DNA of 57,001 nt from Gemmatimonadota bacterium (GTDB taxonomy: Bacteria > JAAXHH01). Positions 25,013 through 33,250 of this stretch are shown in pieces. The DNA lies in contig VXTP01000028.1 in the NCBI GenBank assembly GCA_009837395.1, positions 1 through 57,001 of the forward strand. Direction: 5' to 3'. The translations under genes and the position numbers were made by a program. A model generated the notes under the pieces. It was not told where the DNA came from. It searched no databases and saw nothing but the letters and a program-made list of their open reading frames with translations. Every line of letters starts with the position of its first letter. Within the stretch, counting starts at the first letter, position 1.

Positions 25013-26035
25013 CTAACGTTTCACCATGCGCCTGCTCAGATAGGAAAAAAGCGCGAAATCCAGCGGCCGGTCGGTCTCCATGCGCTCATAGTCGACCTGG
25101 ATCTTCGCGCAACCGGTCCTGATCGATTCCATGAATTCCTCCACCGCTGCCAGGTAGTCCGCCCGGATGGCCGACGGAGCCACCGTGATCCGCTCGCCGG
25201 TCTCCGGGTCGTCGAACCGTGCGGTCTCGCTGAAGGGGAAGGTGAGTTCTTCCCGGTCGACGATGTGAAAGACCAGCACTTCATGACCCTTGAAACGAAA
25301 GTGCATCAGGGCGTTCATCATCTGCTCGACGTCGTCGATCAGATCGGAAATGAGGATGACCAGTCCCCGCCTCGGCATTGATTCGGCGAGTTCGTGCAGG
25401 GGTCTGCCCATATCGGTGCCTTCGTCCGCGCGCAGTTCATCCAGGGTCGAGTGGATGGCAAGCCACTGGGTGTTCTTCGAACTGGGCGGCAGGTAGTTGT
25501 GTACGGCCTGGTCGAAGGTGACGAGTCCCACCCCGTCCCCCTGCCGCAGTATGAGATACGCCAGGGAAGCCGCGAGATAGGATCCGTATTCGAGCTTGTC
25601 CAGTGCGGTCGTCGCCGTGGCCTGGCCGTCCTGGCCGTCGCCCTGTCGCGTCTGATCGGACCGCCCGGACCGCCCGGACCGCCCGGACCGCCCGGACCGT
25701 CCGAATCGCCTGGTCAGCCCGGACCGTCCGGACCGCTGGCCGCCGTAACCCATGGACGCGCTGCGGTCCAGGAGTATCACGCACTGCAGGTTCGTCTCGT
25801 CTTCGTATTCCTTGACGTAATAACGGTCCGACCGCGCCACGGCTTTCCAGTCCACGTGCCGGATGTCGTCGCCCGGCGTATACTGCCGGTATTCCACGAA
25901 CTCCACGCCGAAGCCCCGGTACGGGCTCTTGTGGAGGCCGGATACGAACCCTTCGACCACGATGCGGGCGCGCATTTCCATGGAGGTGAGACTGGAGAGG
26001 GTCCTCGGATCCAGGAAACGGGGGACTTCGGTCAT
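25013..26035 (-). CDS. DUF58 domain protein
   Basis: A 340-residue protein of the DUF58 family, a VWA-like partner of MoxR ATPases. Signatures are RGFGVEFVEYRQYTPGDDIR followed by the HVDWKAVARSD block, and a MIDAS-like LDRSASM (Asp90, Ser92, Ser94). Between the first strand and the next helix is an inserted linker of about 40 residues containing RSG repeats (residues 112-126) and a QGDGQDGQ run. It is the second member of the MoxR/Bat gene set, 87 bp after moxR, and no membrane span is evident. Confidence 0.88.
   Translation of the reverse strand: MTEVPRFLDPRTLSSLTSMEMRARIVVEGFVSGLHKSPYRGFGVEFVEYRQYTPGDDIRHVDWKAVARSDRYYVKEYEDETNLQCVILLDRSASMGYGGQRSGRSGLTRRFGRSGRSGRSGRSGRSDQTRQGDGQDGQATATTALDKLEYGSYLAASLAYLILRQGDGVGLVTFDQAVHNYLPPSSKNTQWLAIHSTLDELRADEGTDMGRPLHELAESMPRRGLVILISDLIDDVEQMMNALMHFRFKGHEVLVFHIVDREELTFPFSETARFDDPETGERITVAPSAIRADYLAAVEEFMESIRTGCAKIQVDYERMETDRPLDFALFSYLSRRMVKR
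25661..25705. repeat. 9-bp tandem array encoding RSG repeats
   Basis: CCGCCCGGA occurs four times without change (25661-25696), followed by the diverged CCGTCCGAA. It encodes successive Arg-Ser-Gly in the DUF58 linker. Copy number is likely to vary between strains. Confidence 0.85.
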
Positions 26036-26078
26036 GCCGGTGCCTATGGTTGGGATGAAGGGTTACATGCCGTGTTTT

Positions 26079-26140
26079 ATGCCGGACTGTGGACCTGCTT
26101 ACATGCCGGACTGTGGACCTGCTTACATGCCGGACTGCGG
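26079..26140. repeat. 24-bp tandem repeat over the moxR stop codon
   Basis: ATGCCGGACTGTGGACCTGC plus TTAC occurs twice (26079-26102, 26103-26126), followed by a partial third copy. In the moxR frame each unit encodes AGPQSGM-stop, so both the last residues and the TAA stop are repeated in frame in the moxR-DUF58 gap. Confidence 0.85.
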
Positions 26141-27160
26141 CGCCGGTACAGTCTCGAGCAACCGGTCGACGATACCCTCGGACGTGATCTTCTCCGCCTC
26201 GGCGTAGAAATTGGTCAGGATCCGGTGTCGCAGGACCGGATGGGCGAGCGCGCGTATGTCGTCGCAGGAGACGTGTCCCCGGCCATCGAGCAGGGCCCTG
26301 GCCTTGGCGCCCAGGATCAGGTACTGGGAGGCGCGCAGGCCGGCCCCCCAGGAAACCCAGTTCTTCACGAATTCGGGCGCTTCCTTGCCGGATGGCCTGC
26401 TCGCGGATGCCAGGCGAACGGCGTACCGGGCAACCTGTTCGGAGACCAGGACCTCCCGGACCAGGCGCTGGTAATCCCGGACCACCTCGCCCGACAGGAC
26501 GGTATCGACCGATACCGTCTCGGCGGAGGTCGTCGTACGGGCCACGGCCACTTCGTCGTCTTCCTCGAGGTATTCGATGTGGATGTTGAACATGAACCGG
26601 TCGAGCTGCGCCTCGGGCAGGGGATAGGTCCCCTCCAGCTCGATGGGGTTCTGGGTGGCGAGGACGAAAAAGGGTTCGTCCAGCTGAAACGTCGTGCGGC
26701 CGGCGGTCACGCGGTGCTCCTGCATGGCTTCGAGCAGGGCGGCCTGGGTCTTGGGCGGCGTCCGGTTGATCTCGTCCGCCAGTACGATGTTGCCGAAGAT
26801 CGGGCCCTTGATGAAGGTCAGCGAGCGCTGTCCCGTGGCCTTGTCCTCTTCCAGGATCTCGGTACCGGTGATGTCGGCCGGCATGAGGTCCGGGGTGAAC
26901 TGGATGCGCCGGAACTCCAGGTCCAGCACCTCGGCGAAGGTCTTAATGAGCAGGGTCTTTGCCAGTCCGGGCACGCCGGTCACGAGGCAGTGCCCTCCCG
27001 CGAACAGGGCGATCAGCACCTGTTCCAGGATTTCCTCCTGGCCGGTGATCACCTTGCGCACTTCGCCCAGGATCTTCTCCCGGCCCTCCTGGAAGGCTGC
27101 TATGCGTATCTGCCCGGGTCCTTCATCGGTTGCGTGTTGCGCGGTGCCGCTCGTCGTCAT
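26123..27160 (-). CDS. MoxR-family AAA+ ATPase
   Basis: A 345-residue MoxR ATPase, a chaperone-like AAA+ protein that works with VWA-domain partners to assemble or activate protein complexes. Walker A GVPGLAKT (Lys68), Walker B NIVLADEINR (Asp129-Glu130), sensor 1 FVLATQNPIE and the MoxR hallmark EGTYPLPEAQLDRF are all present. The partners DUF58 and BatA-like follow directly. The gene starts 30 bp after the sugar-nucleotide decarboxylase-like gene. Its last codons and stop are tandemly repeated. Confidence 0.95.
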   Translation of the reverse strand: MTTSGTAQHATDEGPGQIRIAAFQEGREKILGEVRKVITGQEEILEQVLIALFAGGHCLVTGVPGLAKTLLIKTFAEVLDLEFRRIQFTPDLMPADITGTEILEEDKATGQRSLTFIKGPIFGNIVLADEINRTPPKTQAALLEAMQEHRVTAGRTTFQLDEPFFVLATQNPIELEGTYPLPEAQLDRFMFNIHIEYLEEDDEVAVARTTTSAETVSVDTVLSGEVVRDYQRLVREVLVSEQVARYAVRLASASRPSGKEAPEFVKNWVSWGAGLRASQYLILGAKARALLDGRGHVSCDDIRALAHPVLRHRILTNFYAEAEKITSEGIVDRLLETVPAPQSGM

Positions 27161-27190
27161 CGGCCGGGGTCCTTTCCGTCGGGTGCCTGA

Positions 27191-28129
27191 TCAGACGTTC
27201 CCGTCCAGGGATCTGAAATACGCGATGGTTTTCTTCATGCCTTCTTCGAGGGAGACCGCGGCTTCCCAGCCCAGGATCTCCCGCGCCCTTGTCGTGTCGG
27301 GGCGCCGCAACTGGGGATCGTCCTGGGGAAGGGGCCGGAATACGATCTCGCTGCCGGATCCGCAAAGGCGGATGATGGTGTGGGCGAGTTCGAGGATGGT
27401 GATCTCGTTCTCGTTCCCGATGTTCACCGGATCGTGCTCGCCGGACCGCATGAGCCGCACGATGCCTTCCATGAGGTCCTCGTAGTAGCAGAAACTGCGG
27501 GTCTGCCGCCCCTCCCCGAAGATCGTCAGCGGTTCTCCCCGAAGCGCCTTGGTGATGAAGGACGGCGCGACGCGGCCGTCCGCGGGTCGCATCCGGGGAC
27601 CGTAGGTGTTGAAGATCCGGACGATCCGCGTGTCGATTCCGTGTTTCCGGTGGTAGGCCATGGTCAGGGCCTCCGCGAAGCGCTTGGCCTCGTCGTAGAC
27701 CCCCCTGACGCCGATGGGATTGACGTTGCCCCAGTAACTCTCCGGCTGGGGATTGACCAGCGGGTCGCCGTAGACCTCCGAGGTAGACGCGAGGAAGAAG
27801 CCCGCGCCCTTGGATTTGGCCAGGCCGAGGGCGTTGTGGGTGCCCAGGGCGCCGACCTTCAGGATCTGGATCGGGACGCGCTCGAAGTCGATTGGACTTG
27901 CCGGACTGGCGAAGTGCATGACGAAGTCCACCTCGCCTTCGATGTCCAGGTATTTTGAAACGTCCCGCTGGAGATAGGTGAAATTTCCGTTTTCCAGATT
28001 ATGGGAGATGTTCACGGTCCGGCCCGTGATCAGGTTGTCCACGGCGACGACCCGGTGACCATCCGACAGCAGACGGTCGCACAGATGGGATCCCAGAAAA
28101 CCCGCACCACCGGTTACGACAACGCGCAA
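27191..28129 (-). CDS. UDP-glucuronate decarboxylase-like sugar nucleotide dehydratase (SDR)
   Basis: A 312-residue extended short-chain dehydrogenase. [12 protein letters not shown] binds [12 protein letters not shown] carries Glu118, and Tyr145-xxx-Lys149 (YDEAKRFAE) is the catalytic pair. [10 protein letters not shown] and the C-terminal [16 protein letters not shown] match UDP-glucuronic acid decarboxylases, which make UDP-xylose for surface polysaccharides. The start is TTG 28129, with AAGGA 7 bases upstream and the Rossmann motif beginning at once; the frame upstream is open but unrelated. It heads the seven-gene minus operon. UDP-glucose 4,6-dehydratase-like activity is the alternative. 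Confidence 0.85.
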   Translation of the reverse strand: MRVVVTGGAGFLGSHLCDRLLSDGHRVVAVDNLITGRTVNISHNLENGNFTYLQRDVSKYLDIEGEVDFVMHFASPASPIDFERVPIQILKVGALGTHNALGLAKSKGAGFFLASTSEVYGDPLVNPQPESYWGNVNPIGVRGVYDEAKRFAEALTMAYHRKHGIDTRIVRIFNTYGPRMRPADGRVAPSFITKALRGEPLTIFGEGRQTRSFCYYEDLMEGIVRLMRSGEHDPVNIGNENEITILELAHTIIRLCGSGSEIVFRPLPQDDPQLRRPDTTRAREILGWEAAVSLEEGMKKTIAYFRSLDGNV

Positions 28130-28184
28130 GGACGTTTCCTTTGCGTGGTATGGAAGGTCACGGAAACCTGCAGGATAAAGGTGA

Positions 28185-28213
28185 AAAATCGGGGATTTCA
28201 ATTCGTATGTCAA
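28185..28213 (-). promoter_or_regulatory. Candidate promoter of the seven-gene minus operon
   Basis: Reading leftward: GCGCTTGACA with TTGACA at 28213-28208, 17-bp spacer, GATTTT (28190-28185), a weak -10. The -35 block is the one shared by other promoters here; it would give a leader of about 50 bases. Confidence 0.4.
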
Positions 28214-28240
28214 GCGCTCTTTTGACGCGGGATCTCCCTG

Positions 28241-28269
28241 TTGACAGGCGCTTTTTTCACTCCTATAAT
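28241..28269 (+). promoter_or_regulatory. Perfect-consensus promoter of the eleven-gene plus run
   Basis: TTGACA, exactly 17 bp, TATAAT: full consensus in both hexamers. Predicted start near 28276, about 120 bases before the dioxygenase gene. It lies back to back with the minus-operon promoter. Confidence 0.88.
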
Positions 28270-28285
28270 CTTGATATACCCAGTC

Positions 28286-28324
28286 CGTATTCGATCGGCC
28301 GTATTCGATCGGTCGTATTCGATC
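28286..28324. repeat. 14-bp tandem repeat x3 in a transcript leader
   Basis: CGTATTCGATCGGC (28286-28299), CGTATTCGATCGGT (28300-28313) and CGTATTCGATC (28314-28324), starting about 10 bases after the predicted transcription start. Each unit includes ATTCGAT with local dyad character, so it may bind a protein or be a slippage product. Confidence 0.85.
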
Positions 28325-28397
28325 TTCATCGCCGGTGTGGGGCGGCCAGCGCTGCCGTATCGGCCACAGAGGTTGCCGGAACGACTTCCAGGGATTC

Positions 28398-29288
28398 ATG
28401 GCGAAAAGCTACAAGACGCTGACCGATTCGGACGTAGACCATTTCATTCGGCGAGGGCATGTCGTCCTGCGGGACTGTTTCTCGCGGGAACTGGCCGCCG
28501 ACTGGCGCGCGCTGGCGTTCAGTCGACTCGGCTACGATCCTGAAGATGCCGCGACCTGGGTGGAACCGCGCGTCCATCTACCATCGATGAACCGGGTTCC
28601 GATTCGCGAAATCGCGCCGAGGGCATGGGACGCCATCTGTGACCTGCTGGGCGGTGAAGACCGACTGGCAGATACCCGGACGACCTGGGGAGATGGTTTC
28701 ATCATCAACTTCTCCTTCGGTGCGGACGAGGAGTGGGAACCACCGGAAGCCCTGCGCCAGGGCTGGCACAAGGACGGTGATTTCTTCCGGCACTTCCTGG
28801 ACAGTCCGGAGCAGGGATTGTTGACAATCGTCGTATGGTCCGACATACTACCCGGAAGCGGCGGCACGTTTGTCGCCTGTGATTCGGTGCAGCACGTCGC
28901 ACGTCATCTTTACGAAAATCCACAGGGTCTACTGCCCAGCGGCAGTTTCGGCCATCTGGTTTCAAATTGCAGGGATTTCGCGGAAATAACGGGCAACACG
29001 GGAGACGTCGTGCTGTTGCATCCGTTCATTCTTCACTCTTCCTCCCGGAACCCGTCAGGCCGTGCCCGCTTTATCACCAATCCCCCGGTCGCGCTCAGGG
29101 AACCGATGGATTTCAATCGCGACGATCCCGAGGACTTCTCTCCGGTGGAACGGGCCGTCCTCTCGGGACTGGGCAAAGCACGCCTGGACTTCAAACCGGC
29201 CGCGCCGCGGGAGCGATTGGTGCCCGATCGTGTCAGACATCAGCAGAAGATGCTGGATGAGCAGAAAAAACGACTCGCCATGGGTTAA
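28398..29288 (+). CDS. Phytanoyl-CoA dioxygenase-family Fe(II)/2-oxoglutarate oxygenase
   Basis: A 296-residue non-haem iron oxygenase. The iron triad fits His124-x-Asp126 (GWHKDGDFF) and His213 (ILHSSS), with Arg224, 11 residues later as in human PhyH, to hold 2-oxoglutarate. The loop [17 protein letters not shown] is typical of the family. ATG 28398 was chosen for its AGGGA site and because the upstream frame holds only leader sequence. It is the first gene after the consensus promoter and lies 21 bp before the xylose-isomerase-like gene. Bacterial members act on diverse small molecules, so hydroxylation of a sugar, amino-acid or lipid derivative is possible; the substrate cannot be inferred. 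Confidence 0.85.
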   Translation: MAKSYKTLTDSDVDHFIRRGHVVLRDCFSRELAADWRALAFSRLGYDPEDAATWVEPRVHLPSMNRVPIREIAPRAWDAICDLLGGEDRLADTRTTWGDGFIINFSFGADEEWEPPEALRQGWHKDGDFFRHFLDSPEQGLLTIVVWSDILPGSGGTFVACDSVQHVARHLYENPQGLLPSGSFGHLVSNCRDFAEITGNTGDVVLLHPFILHSSSRNPSGRARFITNPPVALREPMDFNRDDPEDFSPVERAVLSGLGKARLDFKPAAPRERLVPDRVRHQQKMLDEQKKRLAMG

Positions 29289-29309
29289 CGCTTCAATCAG
29301 GAGAGGGCT

Positions 29310-30464
29310 ATGTTCGCAGACCTTCGGGACCAGGTAACGGTGCGCAGAGGCGATGAACTCGTGCGCCACCTTAAGGAATTTCCGCTCGAACTGAAGATCT
29401 CGGCCGGCGTCTGGTTCTTCTCGCCGTCCCAGATCCGGTTTCACGAAGCCTACATGGAACCCTATTCCATCGAGGAACGCCTGGACATCGCCGGCGAAAT
29501 GGCGGAATACGGCCTGTGCGGCATCGAGGCTCACTATCCCAACGAGATCAACGAGGACAACGCTCATCTCTACCAGCAACTGGAAAAGGACACGGGCGTG
29601 CGACTGATCACGGTGATCCCCAACCTCTTCTGGGATGCGCAGTTCGAATTCGGTTCCCTTTCCTCCCCCGTGCCCGAGGCGCGCCGCGCCGCCATCGACC
29701 GGGTGATCGAGACGCTGCGGATGAACCGGGAACTGGACACGGACTTCATGGTCGTATGGCCCGGTGGCGACGGCTATGAACTCAATTTCGGGACCGATTT
29801 CTACGCCATGTGGGACCTCTTCGAGTCGGGCCTGGCCGAGGCGCTGGACGCCGTGCCCGGGATCCGGACGGCCATCGAACCCAAACCCTACGAACCCCGT
29901 GGAAACAACATCTACCGGAACACCACGGACGGCATCCTGATGGCCCAGAACGTGGACGAGCGTCTCCGGGCCCCCGAGAACCGGGCGCTGATTGACGAGG
30001 GCCACGCCATCGTGGGGCTGAACCCCGAACTCGGCCACGTCCTGATGGGCTTCGAAGATTTTCCCTATGCCCTGAGCCGCATACTCCGGCAGGGCCGGCT
30101 GGCCCACACGCACTGGAACAGCCAGCCCCTGGGCAACTACGACCAGGACCTGCAGGTCGGCATCGTATCGCCGGAGCAGATTTTCGCCGGCATGTACGCG
30201 CTCAAGATGTACGGCTACCGGGGCTACATGGGCATCGACATCTTTCCGGAGCGCATCCCCATCCGGCAGGCCCTCATCAATTCCATCGACCGCATGAAGG
30301 CCATCGCCGAAATGACCGAAGGGGTGGACCACGAACTGGTCGTGGCCTGCATGGAGCGCCCCGATCTCAACCGGGGCGTCATCGAAGCCCATCTGACCCG
30401 GCTCTTCCATCCTTCCTCGACCGGATTGAGCGCCATGCCTGCGTACCGGAAGGGCCAGGGATAG
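29310..30464 (+). CDS. Xylose-isomerase-like TIM-barrel protein
   Basis: A 384-residue protein that follows xylose isomerase closely at the metal sites. EPKPYEPRGN (Glu190, Lys192) and NPELGH (Glu240, His243) match the XylA blocks, YDQDL supplies Asp278 and Asp280, and GIDIFPER supplies Asp310. One ligand differs: where XylA has His-Ile-Asp-Leu-Asn, this protein has HTHWN, placing His268 where the metal-1 Asp (Asp245 in Streptomyces/Actinoplanes numbering) should be. It is therefore a sugar isomerase relative of altered or unknown specificity. AGGAGAGG precedes the ATG. It lies between the dioxygenase and nitrilase-family genes. Confidence 0.78.
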   Translation: MFADLRDQVTVRRGDELVRHLKEFPLELKISAGVWFFSPSQIRFHEAYMEPYSIEERLDIAGEMAEYGLCGIEAHYPNEINEDNAHLYQQLEKDTGVRLITVIPNLFWDAQFEFGSLSSPVPEARRAAIDRVIETLRMNRELDTDFMVVWPGGDGYELNFGTDFYAMWDLFESGLAEALDAVPGIRTAIEPKPYEPRGNNIYRNTTDGILMAQNVDERLRAPENRALIDEGHAIVGLNPELGHVLMGFEDFPYALSRILRQGRLAHTHWNSQPLGNYDQDLQVGIVSPEQIFAGMYALKMYGYRGYMGIDIFPERIPIRQALINSIDRMKAIAEMTEGVDHELVVACMERPDLNRGVIEAHLTRLFHPSSTGLSAMPAYRKGQG

Positions 30465-30516
30465 GACCAGGATAGGGTAACCGTTCTCTTCCGGCAACTT
30501 CCGGCCCGCGAAGGCG

Positions 30517-30522
30517 TATAAT
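30517..30522 (+). promoter_or_regulatory. Possible internal -10 element
   Basis: A perfect TATAAT stands 36 bases before the carbon-nitrogen hydrolase ATG, within a 93-bp gap. No convincing -35 is at the right distance, so an internal promoter is only possible. Confidence 0.3.
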
Positions 30523-30557
30523 CCCGAAACACATGCCACAGGCAGACGGGGGGAGAA

Positions 30558-31400
30558 ATGCCAGACACCATTCGGGTCGCCGGCGTGCAGATGGACCTGA
30601 AACTCGCCGAGACCGAGCAGAATCTCACCAAAGTGTTCGACGCCATGCAGACGGCCTCCCGCGAGGGGGCGGACCTGGCTGTCTTTCCCGAGTGCGCGCT
30701 GACCGGATACTGTTTTTACGACCTGGACGAAGCCCGGGCGTACGCCCAGCCCGTACCCGGGCCTTTCACGGAGCGTCTCGAACGCCGGTGCCGCGAACTC
30801 GACATCCACGTGATTATCGGCCTGCTGGAGGCCGACGGCTCGATTTTATACAACACGGCGGCCTTCATCGCCCCCAACGGGCTGATCGGCCACTACCGCA
30901 AGATCCACCTCCCCTATCTCGGGATCGACCGTTTCCTGTCCCCCGGCGACCGCCCTTTTCGCGTGTACGATTCGGATGTGGGCCAGATCGGGCTCAATAT
31001 CTGTTACGACGCGGCATTTCCGGAGAGCTCGCGCGTGATGATGCTCCATGACGCGGAACTGATCGCCCTGCCCACCAACTGGCCGGTCGGCGCGGACTGC
31101 AACACCGAGTTCGTGGTCAACACGCGCGCCTTCGAGAACCGCGTCAACTACATCGCCGTGAACCGGGTCGGGCGGGAACGGGGGACCAATTTCATCGGGC
31201 AGAGCAAGATTGTCGATTTCACCGGGCGCACGCTGGCCGAAGGAGACCGGTCCCGCGAGGAGATCATCTTCGCCGATCTTGACCTTGCCGGCGCCCGGGA
31301 GAAGCACATCGTGAACGTGGCCAAGGCCTATGAACTCGACCGTCTGGAAGACCGCCGGGTGGAGTTCTACGGACCCATCGTCGAGGGAGAAAAACCTTGA
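30558..31400 (+). CDS. Carbon-nitrogen hydrolase (nitrilase superfamily)
   Basis: A 280-residue amidase of the nitrilase superfamily, which hydrolyses amides such as N-carbamoyl amines, omega-amides or deaminated glutathione. The Glu-Lys-Cys triad is clear: Glu45 (FPECALTGY), Lys115 (HYRKIHLP) and Cys149 (NICYDAAFPE). The glutamate of the family's tetrad is probably within the AFENRVNYIAV segment. GGGGGGAGAA precedes the ATG. The gene lies between the isomerase-like gene and lipB on the same strand, 79 bp before lipB. Whether it works with the dioxygenase and the isomerase-like protein is unknown but their order suggests it. Confidence 0.9.
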   Translation: MPDTIRVAGVQMDLKLAETEQNLTKVFDAMQTASREGADLAVFPECALTGYCFYDLDEARAYAQPVPGPFTERLERRCRELDIHVIIGLLEADGSILYNTAAFIAPNGLIGHYRKIHLPYLGIDRFLSPGDRPFRVYDSDVGQIGLNICYDAAFPESSRVMMLHDAELIALPTNWPVGADCNTEFVVNTRAFENRVNYIAVNRVGRERGTNFIGQSKIVDFTGRTLAEGDRSREEIIFADLDLAGAREKHIVNVAKAYELDRLEDRRVEFYGPIVEGEKP

Positions 31401-31479
31401 CAGAACGGACCCCAGAATCTTAGGTTGTCCGGGGTACAGGGCCTGGAATATACGAGGTCGCCGTGCATGAGGAGGGCAG

Positions 31480-32169
31480 GTGCTGCCTTGCTGGGTTGTT
31501 CGGGCCAAGCAGACCGGCACGATGGAATACGGCGAGGCGCTGTCTCTTCAGCGGAGTCTGCTCGCGGCCCGTCGTTCCGGCCTGATCGACAACGTGCTCC
31601 TGTTGCTCGAACACCCTCCCACGTACACGATCGGTCGTCGCTTAAGAGCCGGCGAACACCTGCTCTACGGGGAAGAAATGCTCCGGTCCCGCGGCATTCG
31701 GGTCTACGAAACGGACCGGGGCGGAGACATTACCTGCCACGGCCCCGGCCAGCTGGTGGGGTACACGATTTTCGATATTGCGGCATGGTACCAGGACGTG
31801 TACCGGTACCTGCGCGACCTCGAGGCCGCGATTATCGGATGCTTGGCGGATTTCGGCATCGAGGGACGCCGCCTGGAGGGGATTACCGGGGTCTGGGTGG
31901 ATGACCGGAAGGTCGCGGCCCTGGGCATCCGGGTCAGCTGGTGGATCGCCATGCACGGGTTCTCCGTGAACGTGCGTCCCGACCTCTCCCTGTACGAGGG
32001 GATCGTTCCGTGCGGCATCGCCGACCGTGAGGTCACCTCGATGGAACGGCTGCTCGGCCGTCCGGTATCGATGGAAGAGGTCGAGAAAAGCCTGCTCCGG
32101 AACCTGGGCGACGTCTTCGGCATGGCTTTTGAGGAGACGACCCTGACCGAATTGCAGCAGAGACTATGA
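31480..32169 (+). CDS. lipB: Octanoyltransferase LipB
   Basis: A 229-residue LipB, which moves octanoyl from acyl carrier protein to the lipoyl domains of 2-oxoacid dehydrogenases, the first step of lipoate synthesis. Signatures are RGGDITCHGPGQLVGY, Lys144 in RKVAALGI and the acyl-enzyme Cys178 in GIVPCGI. The start is GTG 31480, with GGAGG just upstream. It directly precedes the E1alpha-E1beta-E2 genes, so the modifying enzyme is made with its target E2. LipA, which inserts the sulfurs, is not in the window. Confidence 0.95.
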   Translation: MLPCWVVRAKQTGTMEYGEALSLQRSLLAARRSGLIDNVLLLLEHPPTYTIGRRLRAGEHLLYGEEMLRSRGIRVYETDRGGDITCHGPGQLVGYTIFDIAAWYQDVYRYLRDLEAAIIGCLADFGIEGRRLEGITGVWVDDRKVAALGIRVSWWIAMHGFSVNVRPDLSLYEGIVPCGIADREVTSMERLLGRPVSMEEVEKSLLRNLGDVFGMAFEETTLTELQQRL

Positions 32170-32202
32170 TCAGCGCATGCCACACCGCACCCAGGAGGCG
32201 TT

Positions 32203-33228
32203 ATGAACGTTGAGACCGCCCCCGCCCTGTCCGACCCCGACCTTGCCGCGTCCGACCTGGACGATCTCGGCCTCGGCCGGGAAGACTACCGAACCCTTTA
32301 CCATACCATGCGCCTTCAGCGGGAATTCGAAGAGCGCGTGTACCGTCTCTTCCGGCAAGGCCGGCTCGTGGGTGCGGCCTACGCCGGTGCGGGCCACGAG
32401 GCCATCGCCGCGGGAAGCGCCTACGCCCTGGGCGACGCGGACATCCTGGTCCCCATGCACCGGGTGATCGGCGCTCATTTCCTCCGCGGGCATACCGCGC
32501 GGGACATGATGTGCCAGTACCTGGGCCGGGCCAACGGACCGACCGCTGGCAAAGACGGCAACATGCATTGCGGAGACTGGGACCACCACATCGTCGGGAT
32601 GATCAGCCACCTCGGCGCGAACATACCCGTGGCCGCGGGCGTGGCGCTGGCCAGCAAGATCCGCGGCGGCGGGGCGGTCTCCCTGACCTACATCGGCGAA
32701 GGCGGTTCGAGTATCGGCGATTTCCACGAAGGACTCAACTTCGCGGCCGTGCACAGCTTGCCCATGGTGCTGATCGTCGAGAATAACAAGTTCGCCTACT
32801 CCACGCCGACCCGGTTCGAGTACGCCTGCGAACACATCGTGGACCGGGCCCGGGGATACGGCGTCGAGGGCGCGCTGGTGGACGGCACGGACGTCCGCGC
32901 AGTGTACAAGGCCACGCGGGACGCCGTGGATCTCGCCAGGGAGGGCGGCGGCCCGACCCTGATCGAAGCCCGCTGCACGCGGCTGCTCGGCCACGCCCAG
33001 CACGACGACGCCTTCTACGTCCCCAAGGACATCATGGAGGACGGGTGGAACAACGATCCGGTCACGAAGGCCGAGAGCCTCCTGCTGGAACGGAAGTACT
33101 TCACCCGCGAGGAGATCGACGGGATCCAGGAGGAAGTCAAGGGTATCGTCGACGACGCGGTCGATTACGCGGAACAGAGTCCCCTGCCCGAACCCGAAGA
33201 AGCGCTTCAGGGCGTCTACGCGGACTGA
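32203..33228 (+). CDS. 2-oxoacid dehydrogenase E1 component, alpha subunit
   Basis: A 341-residue thiamin-diphosphate enzyme subunit of the pyruvate / branched-chain / acetoin dehydrogenase type. The TPP-magnesium motif runs from GEGGSSIGDFHEGLNFA (Gly165 on) to ENNKFAYST. HRVIGAHFLRGH and the C-terminal VDYAEQSPLPEPEEALQGVY fit the E1alpha family. An AGGAGG site lies 5 bases before the ATG. It pairs with the E1beta gene 22 bp downstream to form the alpha2-beta2 decarboxylase. Whether it takes pyruvate, acetoin or branched-chain 2-oxoacids cannot be decided; the YSTPT segment after the TPP motif is like pyruvate/acetoin enzymes. Confidence 0.92.
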   Translation: MNVETAPALSDPDLAASDLDDLGLGREDYRTLYHTMRLQREFEERVYRLFRQGRLVGAAYAGAGHEAIAAGSAYALGDADILVPMHRVIGAHFLRGHTARDMMCQYLGRANGPTAGKDGNMHCGDWDHHIVGMISHLGANIPVAAGVALASKIRGGGAVSLTYIGEGGSSIGDFHEGLNFAAVHSLPMVLIVENNKFAYSTPTRFEYACEHIVDRARGYGVEGALVDGTDVRAVYKATRDAVDLAREGGGPTLIEARCTRLLGHAQHDDAFYVPKDIMEDGWNNDPVTKAESLLLERKYFTREEIDGIQEEVKGIVDDAVDYAEQSPLPEPEEALQGVYAD

Positions 33229-33250
33229 TGTCCCCAACCGGAACCTGCCC

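Noticed and set aside
26079-28324. CRISPR array
   Set aside because: The repeats here are directly adjacent without unique spacers and only 2-3 copies, so they are simple tandem repeats.
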